6,481 nucleotides of DNA from contig JAGGZZ010000007.1 in assembly GCA_021161765.1 (NCBI GenBank), positions 1 to 6,481 of the forward strand, read 5' to 3'. The number at the start of each line of letters is the position of its first letter. Position 1 is the first letter of the stretch. The DNA comes from Candidatus Methanophagales archaeon. Its GTDB lineage: Archaea; Halobacteriota; Syntropharchaeia; Alkanophagales; Methanospirareceae. The notes beneath the pieces were generated by a model, which was not told the DNA's origin, searched no databases, and was given only the letters and a program-made list of their open reading frames with translations. Position numbers and translations under genes: made by a program. Shown piece after piece: positions 6,138 through 6,481 of the stretch.

Positions 6138-6436
6138 ATGGGAGAAGTAAACGTAGACGAATTTTTTTTTGTCCAAACGAGGCGTGTCCAGATTACGGAA
6201 AGAAAGAGAAGGGGAATATCGTGCTAAAAATGCTTGTAGAAAAGGGCAGCATTAGGGGCACAGCGAGGGCAATGGGTGCAGACAAAGACAGTGTAGCCCT
6301 CTGGCTCAAAAGAGCTGGGGAACACTGCGAAGAAGTCACTGAATATCTGCTTCGGGATCTTTTTCAATCCGTTTGCCAGAGCATGCATGTGCATTTTATA
6401 TTGTTCAAGTGGCATTATAAAATTTGCGTAGCATAA
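6138..6436 (+). pseudogene. IS1-like transposase N-terminal remnant (frameshifted, truncated)
   Basis: From the ATG at 6138 the protein starts MGEVNVDEFF and then meets a run of nine T's (6162-6170). Continuing in that frame leads to a stop after a few nonsense residues. Shifting by -1 restores FFCPNEACPDYGKKEKG, a C-x4-C zinc-finger start. This joins VLKMLVEKGSIRGTARAMG, a helix-turn-helix, then DSVALWLKRAGEHCEEV and TEYLLRDL. After that (about 6360) the similarity stops: FQSVCQ and the rest up to the TAA at 6434-6436 is unrelated. Full relatives, as I remember them, have a second CxxC half of the zinc finger between GNI and LKMLVE and a DEFW catalytic region after LLRDL. Two internal deletions are therefore likely in addition to the frameshift. 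Confidence 0.65.
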
Positions 6437-6471
6437 TCTGTTACATCTTGTCTTTCAAGTCGATAAAAGGG

Positions 6472-6481
6472 GGACACGACC
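6472..6481 (-). repeat. Right terminal inverted repeat
   Basis: ggacacgacc mirrors 6066-6075 exactly, and its last base is the last base of the window. Confidence 0.75.

Larger units (their letters stand above)
6066..6481 (+). mobile_element. IS1-like insertion sequence relic, 416 bp, both ends present
   Basis: Perfect 10-bp terminal inverted repeats, ggtcgtgtcc (6066-6075) and ggacacgacc (6472-6481), enclose a TATA element, a ribosome binding site and a broken, shortened transposase reading frame. The protein pieces resemble the N-terminal zinc finger and helix-turn-helix of IS1-family transposases seen in archaea (from memory). The catalytic part is gone, so the element cannot move by itself but could be mobilised by a full-length relative, like a MITE. 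A run of seven T's precedes the left end. The target-site duplication cannot be tested because the window stops at the right end. Confidence 0.72.

Noticed and set aside
6221..6436. Independent 71-residue gene starting at GTG 6221
   Set aside because: The same frame continues upstream through CPNEACPDYG to the T-run, so this is the middle of a transposase remnant, not a separate gene.

Overview
The window looks archaeal. It carries a UbiA-type lipid prenyltransferase with the Asp-rich motifs of archaeal membrane-lipid synthesis. It also shows AT-rich TATA-like elements close to start codons (leaderless or very short leaders), a DUF4143-type AAA ATPase of the kind expanded in archaea, and an IS1-like transposase remnant. 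The bacterial-type MutL, the very AT-rich repeat-laden spacers and the IS1-like remnant remind me of ANME-1/Methanophagales-type methanotrophic Euryarchaeota. That placement is inference from memory and is not proven here.

Layout: (1) 1-1061, +, an M24 metallopeptidase (Xaa-Pro peptidase type) whose N-terminus lies outside the window. (2) 1062-1367, a spacer made of low-complexity inverted repeats and two GC-rich hairpins. (3) 1368-2735, +, an AAA ATPase with a C-terminal DUF4143 region, apparently leaderless. (4) 2736-3111, a convergent gap filled with degenerate repeats built on a period of about 10 bp, plus one doubtful small minus-strand ORF. (5) 3112-4032, -, a UbiA-family prenyltransferase. 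(6) 4033-4176, a divergent promoter region with a palindrome on each side and one copy of a 32-bp hairpin repeat. (7) 4177-5970, +, a complete MutL with the ATPase and endonuclease motifs intact. (8) 5971-6481, three repeats back to back: a copy of the 30-bp dispersed repeat, the second copy of the 32-bp hairpin repeat, and a 416-bp IS1-like relic with perfect 10-bp terminal inverted repeats. The last base of the window is the last base of that relic.

The genes do not form one pathway: they are single transcription units in mixed orientations (+, +, -, +), covering peptide turnover, an ATPase of unknown role, lipid biosynthesis and mismatch repair. The most interesting material is between the genes. 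The same 32-bp hairpin repeat lies on both sides of mutL, and the upstream copy differs at two bases that create a TATA-like hexamer. A 16-bp perfect palindrome sits just before the mutL start. The transposon relic has lost most of its transposase but kept both ends, and its remaining reading frame is broken at a run of nine T's. I saw no CRISPR array, tRNA or rRNA gene, and no convincing new defence or biosynthetic system.
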